Shown here: positions 6,833 to 14,226 of the stretch, in pieces
Numbering within the stretch: position 1 is the first letter of the stretch
Layout of the letters: the number at the start of each line of letters is the position of its first letter
Source: Korobacter sp036501185
GTDB taxonomy: Bacteria > Acidobacteriota > Terriglobia > Terriglobales > Acidobacteriaceae
Assembly (NCBI GenBank): GCA_036501185.1
Contig: DASYAU010000082.1
Span: forward strand, 1 to 38,706
DNA: 38,706 nucleotides
Reading direction: 5' to 3'
Translations under genes and position numbers: made by a program
The notes under the pieces: generated by a model
The model's database searches: none
What the model saw: only the letters and a program-made list of their open reading frames with translations
Told to the model about the DNA's origin: nothing

Positions 6833-7828
6833 ATGAAGTTGACACCTGGAAAGCTTGCTGGAATGAAGGCCGTGTCGAATGAGCGCGGCGTGATTGCGGC
6901 CGCTGCGATGGACCAGCGCGGCTCGCTGAAGAAGGCGCTGGGGGCTAACGCCACCGACCGCCAATTGGAAGAGTTTAAGGAGATTGTGACCGAGGTGCTT
7001 ACGCAGCACGCGTCGGCCATTTTGCTCGACCCGGAGTATGGACTGAGCGCGGCTAAGAAGCGCGCCCGCAAGTCTGGGCTGCTGCTGGCCTATGAGAAGA
7101 CCGGCTACGACAAGCAGACCCCCGGGCGGCTGCCAGACCTGCTCGACCTCTGGTCCGTAAAGCGCCTGAAGGAAGCCGGCGGGGACTGTGTCAAGATCCT
7201 GCTGTATTACGCGCCTAACGATCCCAAGCACATTAACGATCACAAGCACGCCTGGACTGAGCGCATTGGCGATGAGTGCCGCGCCAACGATATCCCGTTC
7301 TTCCTGGAGATCATTGGCTACGAAGAAGGCATGGACGAGAAGGGCGTGGAGTACGCGAAGAAAAAGCCGGAGATTGTGAAGGCCTACATGCGCGAGTTCA
7401 CCAAGCCGCAGTACGGCGTTGACGTGCTCAAGCTCGAGGTCCCCGTGAACATGCAGTTCGTGGAGGGCGCGAAGAGCTTCAAAGGACAGAAGGCCTACAC
7501 AATCGAGGAAGCCAAGGAACACTTCCGCGAGAGCGCCAAGTGCACGAACCTGCCGTTCATTTACTTGTCGGCGGGGGTGAGCAACGCGGAGTTTATTGAG
7601 ACGCTGGAACTGGTGGGCGGGAGCGGCGTGAAGTTCAACGGCGTCCTGTGCGGGCGGGCCACGTGGAAAGATGGCATCCCGGTGTACGCGCAGCACGGAG
7701 CGAAGGCGTTCCACGACTGGATGAGCACCGACGGCGTGAAGAACATCAACAACGTGAACAAGGCGCTGGAAGCGGCGAGCTCGTGGTTCCCGATCTACGG
7801 CGTGGAGCACGCGGGCGTGGCGCGGTAA
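6833..7828 (+). CDS. lacD: Tagatose 1,6-bisphosphate aldolase (LacD-type class I aldolase)
   Basis: 331 residues, the usual LacD length. It is a metal-independent aldolase that cleaves tagatose 1,6-bisphosphate to dihydroxyacetone phosphate and glyceraldehyde 3-phosphate through a Schiff base. Visible marks are AAAMDQRGSL (22-32), ILLDPEYG (63-70), GGDCVKILLYY (116-126, containing Lys121) and VDVLKLEVPVN (196-206), where Lys200 is the expected Schiff-base lysine; then FIYLSAGVSN and GRATWKD. LacD enzymes also accept fructose 1,6-bisphosphate. No lactose/galactose or tagatose genes are nearby, so a general glycolytic/gluconeogenic role is as likely. AGGAGGGG about nine bases before the ATG supports the start. 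It is followed by a long palindromic repeat rather than a simple terminator. Confidence 0.9.
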   Translation: MKLTPGKLAGMKAVSNERGVIAAAAMDQRGSLKKALGANATDRQLEEFKEIVTEVLTQHASAILLDPEYGLSAAKKRARKSGLLLAYEKTGYDKQTPGRLPDLLDLWSVKRLKEAGGDCVKILLYYAPNDPKHINDHKHAWTERIGDECRANDIPFFLEIIGYEEGMDEKGVEYAKKKPEIVKAYMREFTKPQYGVDVLKLEVPVNMQFVEGAKSFKGQKAYTIEEAKEHFRESAKCTNLPFIYLSAGVSNAEFIETLELVGGSGVKFNGVLCGRATWKDGIPVYAQHGAKAFHDWMSTDGVKNINNVNKALEAASSWFPIYGVEHAGVAR

Positions 7829-7832
7829 AACA

Positions 7833-7923
7833 AAATCTTTAACCACAGAGGACACAGAGGGACACGGAGGATTTTAGGAATAAAAACCTAAGATCCTCGT
7901 GGACTTTGTGTCCTTCGTGTTTC
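7833..7923. repeat. Long imperfect palindrome of GACACAGAGG-type repeats
   Basis: A left arm (about 7842-7878, ACCACAGAGGACACAGAGGG...) and a right arm (7888-7923, reverse complement beginning AAACACGAAGGACACAAAG) pair over roughly 36 bases with a few mismatches around an A-rich 9-base loop. A related single arm is at 1507-1539. It spans the whole spacer between the aldolase and the next dehydrogenase gene, so it would act as a transcript 3' structure or a dispersed REP-like element. Confidence 0.7.
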
Positions 7924-7935
7924 AATGTTTTTGTC

Positions 7936-8715
7936 ATGACAAAGATCGCACTAATCACGGGGGCATCGAGCGGAATCGGGCTGGAGCTGGCGCGGAAGTT
8001 TGCCCAGGAGAAGTACGACCTCGTCCTCGTGGCGCGGAACCGTGCGCGGCTGATGGAAATTGGCGCCGAGTTCCAGAAGACTTATGGCGTCGAGGTACGA
8101 ATTTCGCCGAAGGACCTGTCGCATAGCAAGGCGCCACGCGAGCTTTTCGACGAACTCACCGAAGCGGGAGTGAAGGTGCACACGCTGGTGAACAACGCGG
8201 GCTTCGGCGGCTACGGGGAGTTTGCAACCTCCGATTTGCAGCATGAGCTGGAGATGCTGCAGTTGAATATCGTCTCGCTGACGGAGCTGACTAAGCTGTT
8301 CCTGCCGCAGATTATCTCGGCGAAAGGCGCGGTGATGAACGTGGCGTCGACTGCGGCATTTCAGCCAGGACCGCTGATGAGCGTTTACTACGCGAGCAAA
8401 GCGTATGTGCTGAGCTTCACGGAAGCGATCGCCGAAGAGCTTGCGCCGCGCGGCGTGAAGGTGAGCGCGCTCTGTCCCGGACCAGTGCCGAGCGGCTTCC
8501 AGGACCGCGCCAACCTGCACGGCTCGCCCATGCTGAAATCGCCCGCTGTGCTGGGAGCGGCCGAGGTGGCGCGCATCGGGTATGAAGGGCTGCAAAAGGG
8601 CAAACCGGTCGTCATCGCGGGCAAGCTGAACCAGGTCGGCGTGCAAATGCTGCGCTTATCCCCGCGTAAGGTTGTGACCAAGATGGTGAAGCGCATCCAG
8701 GAGAAGAAGCAGTAG
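7936..8715 (+). CDS. Short-chain dehydrogenase/reductase (DltE/YqjQ-like)
   Basis: A 259-residue NAD(P)-dependent oxidoreductase of the classical SDR fold. It has the nucleotide-binding TGASSGIG (8-15), NNAG (86-89), catalytic Ser138 in NVASTAAF, and the YxxxK pair Tyr151/Lys155 in YYASKAYVL, followed by PGPVPSGF. All catalytic positions are present. The tail (about 226-259) is basic and lacks the FabG-type C-terminus. The ATG at 7936 is taken because the Rossmann strand begins right after it; a TTG 30 bases upstream falls inside the palindromic repeat. There is no clear ribosome site, so the leader repeat may matter for expression. Substrate unknown. Confidence 0.9.
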   Translation: MTKIALITGASSGIGLELARKFAQEKYDLVLVARNRARLMEIGAEFQKTYGVEVRISPKDLSHSKAPRELFDELTEAGVKVHTLVNNAGFGGYGEFATSDLQHELEMLQLNIVSLTELTKLFLPQIISAKGAVMNVASTAAFQPGPLMSVYYASKAYVLSFTEAIAEELAPRGVKVSALCPGPVPSGFQDRANLHGSPMLKSPAVLGAAEVARIGYEGLQKGKPVVIAGKLNQVGVQMLRLSPRKVVTKMVKRIQEKKQ

Positions 8716-8751
8716 GGGCGCGGGATTGACGGGACTGAGAGTTGCTGTAGA

Positions 8752-8997
8752 ATGACGCGGATGGCAGCCAGGGACAACAGCGCACGCATGGCCGAGAGCC
8801 GGTTTCAGCCTGGAGATGCCGTACCCTGTTCGGGTGTTTATCGAATCTCCCACGCCCAGCATCGTGAAGAGCACGACGGGATCCTGCTTAAGGCGCAGGT
8901 TTTTCCGAGGTGTTCCGTGTGTGGCGAGCAGGTTCGTTTTGCTCTATTACAGGCATCGAATCCCATCGAGCAGCAGCCGGATTTTGAGAGAGATTAA
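8752..8997 (+). CDS. Small CxxC protein, first of a tandem pair
   Basis: 81 residues from the first ATG; internal ATGs at 8761 and 8788 are possible starts and the conserved part begins only at the last (MAESRFQPGD). It has the pattern F-x-PGD-x-VP-x-SGVY-x-x-x-H, then HDGILLKAQVFPRC-x-x-C and VRFALL. A single CxxC could hold half a metal site, so a dimer would be needed for a zinc ribbon. The same pattern recurs in the next gene, 26 bases downstream, so the two form a tandem paralogous pair, probably one transcript ending at the terminator at 9380. No named function is recognised. Confidence 0.75.
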   Translation: MTRMAARDNSARMAESRFQPGDAVPCSGVYRISHAQHREEHDGILLKAQVFPRCSVCGEQVRFALLQASNPIEQQPDFERD

Positions 8998-9023
8998 GCA
9001 GCGCAGCGCATCGGAGTTGGTGG

Positions 9024-9356
9024 ATGGATAAAGCATTGGCAAAACAAAGGGCTTCACGGAGCGGAAAGAGAAGCGAACGCAAGCAAACCCTCGCGCACCA
9101 TAGCTGCGCCTCCCGTGGCGGTGGCGGACGCCATAGAAATACTTCCCTGCCGCTGTTCCGGCCCGGCGATTCCGTGCCCGAGTCCGGCATTTACGAGGTG
9201 ATCCACGACGCGGATCATCGGCAAGCGCACGACGCGGTGATGATCATGGGCAATCGCTTTCCGACCTGCGAGACATGCAACGAGCGCGTACGATTCCGGA
9301 TTGTGAGGACCGCGCCGTACATTTTCCAGGACCAGGATTTTGAAGAGCAACCTTAA
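9024..9356 (+). CDS. Small CxxC protein, second of a tandem pair
   Basis: 110 residues. A basic, disordered N-terminal ~40 residues (many Lys, Arg and Ser, with a Gly/Arg patch) is followed by a domain matching the preceding gene product: FRPGDSVPESGIYEVIHD, an AHDAV-to-FPTC-x-x-C segment, VRFRIV and DQDFEEQP at the end. The shared positions across the pair are PGD, VP-x-SG-(V/I)Y, H...H, FP-x-C-x-x-C and VRF. The basic extension, absent from its neighbour, hints at nucleic-acid or membrane-surface binding, but this is only inference. It is followed 23 bases later by an intrinsic terminator. Confidence 0.75.
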   Translation: MDKALAKQRASRSGKRSERKQTLAHHSCASRGGGGRHRNTSLPLFRPGDSVPESGIYEVIHDADHRQAHDAVMIMGNRFPTCETCNERVRFRIVRTAPYIFQDQDFEEQP

Positions 9357-9379
9357 CGATTTTCAATCGCACGACGCGA

Positions 9380-9402
9380 GGAGGCCGAACTGGCCTCCTT
9401 TT
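9380..9402 (+). terminator. Intrinsic terminator after the CxxC pair
   Basis: GGAGGCC / GGCCTCC, a 7-bp stem with a 5-base loop, followed immediately by TTTT. Confidence 0.85.
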
Positions 9403-9492
9403 GCATTGCTGGTGGCACGAAAGACGCACGGAGACTGCGGCGCTGCTCTGCTATAGTTTTTGCAGTCGCGACTAACATTGGAAAAGGTACGA

Positions 9493-9954
9493 ATGAAGCG
9501 AATTTGGTGGATTTTCGCAGTGGCGGTGTTGTCCCTTGGCCTCGCCGGCTGCGGCTCGCAGGCTACCTCGAATCCTGGCGTCGACATTAGTGGCAACTGG
9601 AACGCTTTCGTGACCCAGGCCGGTCAGTCATCGCCGTCATATGCCTTCGGCATGAAGTTCACCAAAGATACTTCGGTGGTCACCGGAAGCGAGATCGCAT
9701 TCACCGGCGGTTCGCAACCGAATACTGGTTGTATCAACTACGGCAGCCTTACCGCGAGCGGCAATGTGAGCGGCGGATCGAACGTAACCATCACGCTGAC
9801 GGACTCGACAACCAACTCATCGTTCACGATCAATATGACCCCCAATTCCGGGGTGACTCAAATGCAAGGCGACTTCAACGCGGTCTTCGGAGCGAACGGC
9901 AGCAACGCGGCATGCGCCGGCGAGAGCGGAACAGTGCTGTTCACGAAACAATAA
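9493..9954 (+). CDS. Predicted lipoprotein, Ser/Thr/Asn-rich
   Basis: 153 residues with a textbook lipoprotein signal: MKR, a hydrophobic core, and the lipobox LAGC with Cys20 as the lipidated residue. The mature part begins Gly-Ser-rich, then GNWNAFVTQAG and repeated short beta-strand-like stretches rich in Thr, Ser, Asn and Gly, with two further Cys residues (CINY and AACAGE) that may form a disulfide. This fits a small extracytoplasmic beta-barrel-like (lipocalin-type) domain, but no family is recognised with confidence. The ATG at 9493 is chosen because it starts the signal peptide and follows GGAAAAGG. A TATAGT at 9452-9457 is a possible -10 box. It is a single-gene unit ending in a strong terminator. 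Confidence 0.8.
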   Translation: MKRIWWIFAVAVLSLGLAGCGSQATSNPGVDISGNWNAFVTQAGQSSPSYAFGMKFTKDTSVVTGSEIAFTGGSQPNTGCINYGSLTASGNVSGGSNVTITLTDSTTNSSFTINMTPNSGVTQMQGDFNAVFGANGSNAACAGESGTVLFTKQ

Positions 9955-9972
9955 GCAGGAATGAGAAGAATA

Positions 9973-10007
9973 ACGGCAGGAGGCGCGGAGCTCCTGCCGT
10001 TTTGTTT
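9973..10007 (+). terminator. Intrinsic terminator after the lipoprotein gene
   Basis: ACGGCAGGAG pairs with CTCCTGCCGT (10 bp, 8-base loop), followed by TTTGTTTT. Confidence 0.9.
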
Positions 10008-10093
10008 TGGGCGCGAAGTACCGAAGGGAGTTCTGGGCTTCCGCTATACTCGCCGGAGATATTGGGCGCAGCAGATCGCGGAGGTGATAAACG

Positions 10094-10789
10094 ATGAAGG
10101 TGGCGCTGATCACCGCAGCCGGCCAGGGCATTGGCGCAGGCATCGCACGGGAATTCGCATCGCGAGGGCATAAGGTCGCGCTGCTGGCGCGCGGGGACGC
10201 CGTCCAAAAGCTCGCGCACGAACTGGGTGGCGTCGCGGTGCGCGGCTCCGTGACCGGTGCAGAGAAACTGGAACAATTGGTAGACGAAAGCATGCGCGAG
10301 TGGGGTCGGATCGATGTGGTGGTGAATAACACCGGCCATCCTCCGAAGGGCGAGCTGCTGGCATTGAGCGACGACGCGTGGCGCGAAGGTTACGCGCTGA
10401 TTCTCGAAAGCGTGATGCGGCTCGCGCGCCTGGTAACGCCGATCATGGAGCGCCAGGGCTCGGGAGCGTTCGTCACGATTTCAAGCTATGCGGCGGTGCG
10501 GCCGGAGCTGGCACGGCCGGTTTCGAGCGTGATGCGGGCAGCGCTTGGCGCGTGGACGAAGCTCCACGCCGAGCACTGTGCGACGAAAGGAATTCGCGTC
10601 AACGCGGTGATGCCAGGGTTCGTTGACAGTTACGCGGTTGCGCCGGAGATCGTCGCAACGATTCCGATGCAACGGGTTGGGAAAGTCGCCGAGTTGGCGA
10701 AAGTGGTTGCATGGCTCGCATCGGACGAGGCGTCGTACATAACTGGACAGAATTTACTCGTCGACGGCGGCATGGTGAGAGGACTGTAG
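10094..10789 (+). CDS. SDR-family protein with altered catalytic Tyr and Lys
   Basis: 231 residues. The cofactor-binding half is classical: ITAAGQGIGAG (6-16), NNTG (78-81), and the conserved ISSYA with Ser130. The C-terminal half has the FabG-like IRVNAVMPGFV (167-177) and a perfect YITGQNLLVDGG ending. The YxxxK catalytic pair is replaced: at the matching place is SSVMRAAL, so the tyrosine position is Ser144 and the lysine is Arg148. It may therefore be a non-canonical or non-catalytic reductase. The closest general type is 3-oxoacyl-ACP reductase-like SDRs. GGAGG lies seven bases before the ATG. It converges on the metallophosphoesterase gene, nine bases apart, with no terminator seen. Confidence 0.88.
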   Translation: MKVALITAAGQGIGAGIAREFASRGHKVALLARGDAVQKLAHELGGVAVRGSVTGAEKLEQLVDESMREWGRIDVVVNNTGHPPKGELLALSDDAWREGYALILESVMRLARLVTPIMERQGSGAFVTISSYAAVRPELARPVSSVMRAALGAWTKLHAEHCATKGIRVNAVMPGFVDSYAVAPEIVATIPMQRVGKVAELAKVVAWLASDEASYITGQNLLVDGGMVRGL

Positions 10790-10798
10790 TTGAGAGAC

Positions 10799-11854
10799 TT
10801 ATCGGCGTTGGTCGGAGTTGGCCTCGAAGCACCAATGCACCAGCCCGGTTCCAAAGCGTGATTCCACTTCCTGAGGAATGGCGGATTCCTTGATCTCTTT
10901 GAACTTGAAATCGATCTTTCCGTCGTCGTGTACGGTAGCGAGCAGGTAACCGTACACGTTGGTCTTCGCATCGCCCGCCTTATTTGCATCCGGCGGCAGC
11001 TTGTAGCGATGCGCGCCGGATGTGCCTACGATCCAGCCTGGTAGAACTCCACCGTTCGATTCCCAGTAATCGGTCTGGAAGATGTTCTTCATGTAGAAGT
11101 GCGAGTGGCTGGCGAGAACGTAGACGTGTTTTTTCGCGTCGTTCTGGATCGAAAGCAACGCCTTGTACACTTCGTCTCCGCTATCCTCGCCGGTTTTCCA
11201 GTTGTTCATGCTATGTCCTGCGGCAAGGCTGTTGGGTAATGCGGCGTGCATGCCTACGACAACCGCTTTGATGGAATCGTCTTTGCTGTCGGCATCGAGG
11301 ACCTTGTGAAGCCACTCCATCTGCTCGGGATCGAATTCATGTTCACTGGCGTTGTCGAGGTAGATGAAATCCACCCCTTGCTGATGCCAATGGTAGAAGG
11401 TCGAATCCTTGGAGCCGAAGCCGTCTTGTTTACGCTGGTCGCGAAGCGGAGGCGCATCGAGCCATTTCGCAAAGACTTTGCGAAACTGGTCGCGTGTCAT
11501 CGGTGGAATCGTCTCGTGGTTGCCAATGCCGGCGAAGAACGGCAGATCTCCGAAGGGCTTGATCTGGTTATCGATGGCGTCGCGCCACGCGAATCGCTGG
11601 TAGGCGCCCGTCGACGAGGGATGGCCTCCGGTCGCGCGCTGCGAGATGTCTTCGTCGATGGCGTAGATCGCGCGGAAGTCGCCCATGTGCCAATAAAACT
11701 GCGCGTCATTCTTCTTTACATCGTCCGCGATGGCGGGCATTACGATGTCGCCACAGTTGCGCGAATCGCCGGACACGGCGAAATTCCACGTCTGCGCCGG
11801 AGCGTGGGCTGCAATGCAGAGGAACACAGCGCAGGCAATCGTCTGCAGTTTCAT
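10799..11854 (-). CDS. Secreted calcineurin-like metallophosphoesterase
   Basis: 351 residues. The N-terminal 20 residues (hydrophobic, ending AHAPAQ) form a signal peptide, so the enzyme is periplasmic or secreted. Metal-site motifs of the superfamily appear in order: SGDSRNCG, MGDF, GIGNHE, VVVGMHAAL and ASHSH. These supply the Asp, Asn and His ligands of a dinuclear centre. The general reaction is phosphomono- or diester hydrolysis; the substrate is unknown. It diverges from the nuclease-like gene at 11934, with 79 bases shared between the two starts. Confidence 0.88.
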   Translation of the reverse strand: MKLQTIACAVFLCIAAHAPAQTWNFAVSGDSRNCGDIVMPAIADDVKKNDAQFYWHMGDFRAIYAIDEDISQRATGGHPSSTGAYQRFAWRDAIDNQIKPFGDLPFFAGIGNHETIPPMTRDQFRKVFAKWLDAPPLRDQRKQDGFGSKDSTFYHWHQQGVDFIYLDNASEHEFDPEQMEWLHKVLDADSKDDSIKAVVVGMHAALPNSLAAGHSMNNWKTGEDSGDEVYKALLSIQNDAKKHVYVLASHSHFYMKNIFQTDYWESNGGVLPGWIVGTSGAHRYKLPPDANKAGDAKTNVYGYLLATVHDDGKIDFKFKEIKESAIPQEVESRFGTGLVHWCFEANSDQRR

Positions 11855-11933
11855 AGCACCGCATTATTCCACGTTTCACGCGAACCCTTTCCAGCACTTT
11901 CCAACCAGTTACAACGACAGTAAAAGAGTGGTG

Positions 11934-12485
11934 ATGCAACATGGCCTATTAGTGCGTATGGCAGTGGAGTGGCTACGCCACAGTTACCGCTGCGGGATCA
12001 TTTTGTCGGAGCAATCATGTGCCACTGGCGAGATACCGGATGCCATCGGCTGGAAAGGCCAGTGCCGCTCCGTCGTAGTGGAGTGCAAAGTCACTCGTGC
12101 GGATTATCTTGCCGATGCCCGCAAGGATTTTCGGTTGAAGCCCGAACTAGCACTGGGCAGCGAGCGAATCTACATGGCACCCGCAGGCATGATTTCGCCT
12201 GGCGAGCTGCCGCAAGATTGGGGACTGCTGGAATACAGCCGGAAGTCGGTGAAGCTGGTGGTGAAGCCTCCGCGGCGCGACCTGCGCACTCCGGCGGGAA
12301 TGATGAAGGAGATGAACCTGCTGCTGGCAAGTTTGCGGCGGGTGGAGGTGCGGATCGAGCCGCAGACGATCACGGACTTCCTTAAATGGAAGAACCGCAT
12401 GTTGGAGTACAACGGCGGATGGCTGCCGGAGGGGCTGCAGAGCGACCAGGCGGACGGAAATCCGCACTTGACCCTCGGAAGCTAG
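11934..12485 (+). CDS. Small MmcB-like protein with a PD-(D/E)XK nuclease signature
   Basis: 183 residues. After an N-terminal helix (VRMAVEWLRHSYRC) the protein has EIPDAIGW (33-40) then VVVECKV (47-53). Asp36, Glu50 and Lys52 fit the PD-X(n)-ExK active site of restriction-endonuclease-like folds. The following RADYLADARKDFR segment and the WGLLEYSRKSVKLV strands are typical of MmcB-like DNA-repair proteins. The C-terminal third is helical, with Arg/Lys clusters. Assignment to MmcB is from motif memory, so the family name is tentative and the nuclease fold is more certain than the function. The ATG at 11934 is preferred: earlier in-frame ATGs would overlap the divergent metallophosphoesterase gene. 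Confidence 0.72.
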   Translation: MQHGLLVRMAVEWLRHSYRCGIILSEQSCATGEIPDAIGWKGQCRSVVVECKVTRADYLADARKDFRLKPELALGSERIYMAPAGMISPGELPQDWGLLEYSRKSVKLVVKPPRRDLRTPAGMMKEMNLLLASLRRVEVRIEPQTITDFLKWKNRMLEYNGGWLPEGLQSDQADGNPHLTLGS

Positions 12486-12798
12486 GCATTACGGAGGTCC
12501 ATACCCCTTCGGGGCAAAAGGGGGCGAAGTGAAGGCGAAGACAAGCTTGAAATGCCAACAATCGGATATTAGGAAGTCCATGTAAGTGATTGACCTTATT
12601 ATGCTAATGGGAGACCCGGGAACGATCCCGAGGCAAGGAGAAGGGATCTGAATGCGGGTATTTATTGGATCGGGATTCCACGTTCTAGTCACTAGCATCC
12701 AGCAACAAAGGCTCGACATTTCCGGTGATTGCGATACACTTCAATCACCTCGAAATGTCCAGTCCCTCTCCCTCCAGAATGTTGTGGAGGTTCCGCCC
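12486..12798. other. Upstream region and leader of the pilin gene at 12799
   Basis: There is no gene in this 313-base stretch. It contains a long inverted repeat at 12715-12759 (listed separately). No sigma-54 type element or TGACA/TGTCA array like those of the other two pilins was found. A weak sigma-70-like pair, TCGACA (12713-12718) and TACACT (12735-12740) with 16 bases between, overlaps the inverted repeat. Confidence 0.45.
12715..12759 (+). promoter_or_regulatory. Long inverted repeat in the pilin leader
   Basis: GACATTTC-c-GGTGATT pairs with AATCACC-tc-GAAATGTC: 15 base pairs broken by a 1/2-base internal bulge, with a 12-base loop. It ends 39 bases before the pilin ATG and is not followed by a T run, so it is more likely an operator or a leader RNA structure than a terminator. 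Confidence 0.65.
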
Positions 12799-13287
12799 AT
12801 GCGGAAATCGAAGGGCTTCTCGCTGATCGAACTGCTGATTGTGGTGGCGATTATCTTGATCATTGCCGCGATCGCAATTCCCAATTTCATGCGGTCCAAA
12901 ATGGCGGCGAACGAGAGTTCGGCCGTGAGTTCGATTCGCATGATCACCACAGCACAGATCTCGTACAACGCCACGTATCCGGATATCGGCTACGCGACCA
13001 CGTTGTCGACGCTGGGGCCGTCAACCGGATCCGATTGCACGACGCCGGGGGCGGCGACGTCTTCGAACGCATGCTTGATCGATAACGTGCTGCAGAGCGG
13101 CACCAAGTCGGGCTATATTTTCTCCATCAGCGGAACCAGCGGCACGCCGGTTGTGGTTTACGCGGTCAATGGCGACCCACTATCGCCGGGCCGCAGTGGT
13201 CAGCGCCACTTCTACTCGGATGCGACCGGCGTCATCCGGTATAACGTGAACGCAACGGCCGGCGTGGTAGATTCTCCGACCCAGTAA
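12799..13287 (+). CDS. Type IV pilin-like protein (third, diverged PilA paralogue)
   Basis: 162 residues. The type III signal MRKSKG is followed by the pilin helix starting FSLIELLIVV; cleavage is expected after Gly6, with Phe at +1 and Glu at +5. After the helix come MAANESSAVSSIR, YPDIGYATTLS, a two-Cys loop (SDC...NAC) ahead of LIDNVLQSGTKSGY, and GQRHFYSDATGVIRYN. The whole layout matches the tandem pilins at 36078-37451 but with many substitutions. GGAGG eight bases before the ATG fixes the start; an open frame further upstream is just the leader. It would be processed by PilD (18961-19947). It stands alone and ends in a terminator. Confidence 0.93.
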   Translation: MRKSKGFSLIELLIVVAIILIIAAIAIPNFMRSKMAANESSAVSSIRMITTAQISYNATYPDIGYATTLSTLGPSTGSDCTTPGAATSSNACLIDNVLQSGTKSGYIFSISGTSGTPVVVYAVNGDPLSPGRSGQRHFYSDATGVIRYNVNATAGVVDSPTQ

Positions 13288-13312
13288 GTCATCATCGCTC
13301 GCTCGAACGACA

Positions 13313-13336
13313 GGCGGCAGCTTCGGCTGCCGCTTT
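13313..13336 (+). terminator. Terminator after the pilin gene (UUCG tetraloop)
   Basis: GCGGCAGC-TTCG-GCTGCCGC, an 8-bp stem with a stable TTCG loop, followed by TTT. Confidence 0.8.
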
Positions 13337-13387
13337 GTCATGTTTGACCTGGTTGTTTTACCCTGATTGCGACTATAGGAGCAGGCA

Positions 13388-13879
13388 TTGTCGGCAATCA
13401 ATCGCGTACTCGAAGCCAACCAGCAGAATGCCATCCACTACGATCCGAAGAAAGTCTCGCCTTACCCTCACTTGCGGCTTGCAGTGCTCACCTGCATGGA
13501 TACCCGCATCTCGCTTCCCTCGCTCGGCCTGAAGGTGGGCGACGCTCACATGATCAGGAATGCCGGGGGCATTGCCACCGAGGATGCGGTGCGATCGCTT
13601 GTCGTTTCCCACTACTTCCTCGGAACTAACGAGGTCATGGTCATTAACCACACCGACTGCGGGATGATGAAAGCCTCCGAGAGCGAATTCCAGCAGAAGG
13701 TCGAAAAGGAATCTGGACGGGCTGCGGAAATGAAGTTCCATGCCTTCCATAACGCCGATGCCAACGTGCGCGAACAGGTTGAACGGCTGAACACGCACAA
13801 TTGGCTTCGAGGACGGGTAAAGGTCCGAGGATTTGTATTCGAGGTAGAGACTGGAAGGTTGCGCGAGGTGCAACGCTAG
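13388..13879 (+). CDS. Beta-class carbonic anhydrase
   Basis: 163 residues, the length of the short (Rv1284-like) beta-carbonic anhydrases. It interconverts CO2 and bicarbonate with a zinc ion. Zinc ligands and catalytic pair are visible: Cys36-Met-Asp38-Thr-Arg40, and His88-x-x-Cys91 in INHTDCGMM. The GDAHMIRNAGG block (51-61) is also standard, and the protein ends in FEVETGRLREVQR as in relatives. Translation appears to start at TTG (13388), since AGGAG lies six bases upstream and no ATG is available before the conserved region. There is no signal peptide, so it is cytoplasmic. It is isolated, with no carboxysome or transporter genes beside it. Confidence 0.93.
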   Translation: MSAINRVLEANQQNAIHYDPKKVSPYPHLRLAVLTCMDTRISLPSLGLKVGDAHMIRNAGGIATEDAVRSLVVSHYFLGTNEVMVINHTDCGMMKASESEFQQKVEKESGRAAEMKFHAFHNADANVREQVERLNTHNWLRGRVKVRGFVFEVETGRLREVQR

Positions 13880-14226
13880 TCGCCCATCGCGCTGGCGCCA
13901 TGCGGTCCGATTTGCGATTGCACCACGTTTGCCCAGTGCGCGGTCCTGGTGCTTGTGGAGGCCGTCATCGAGCGGTCGCTTGAAGTACGCGGGAATGTGC
14001 TCAACAAATCTCGACAAAATCACGATAGGCATGCGCGGCTCGAACAGCCAGAAATCAATTGCACGTACACGGGCGCAAATGATGCAGAACAGCTTGTCGG
14101 GTTCTCTTTCGAGGAACCTGCAAATGCAACACAACAAAGGCGTGCTGGCCCGGGATCTCGTACTTTCGTACGGTTGCACTACACCTTGTTCTGGCATACA
14201 GTGAGGCTGCCCAGGGGGTGCGCTCG
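13880..14226. other. Region without a convincing gene
   Basis: About 350 bases between the carbonic anhydrase and the next gene. Open frames exist on both strands (plus 13949-14260, minus up to 14197) but neither product shows a domain, and the minus frame continues antisense through the carbonic anhydrase. No hairpin or RNA gene stands out. Confidence 0.35.

Noticed and set aside
6566..7855. 429-codon minus-strand frame opposite the aldolase
   Set aside because: The aldolase on the plus strand has its full motif set and a strong ribosome site; the antisense product has no family features.
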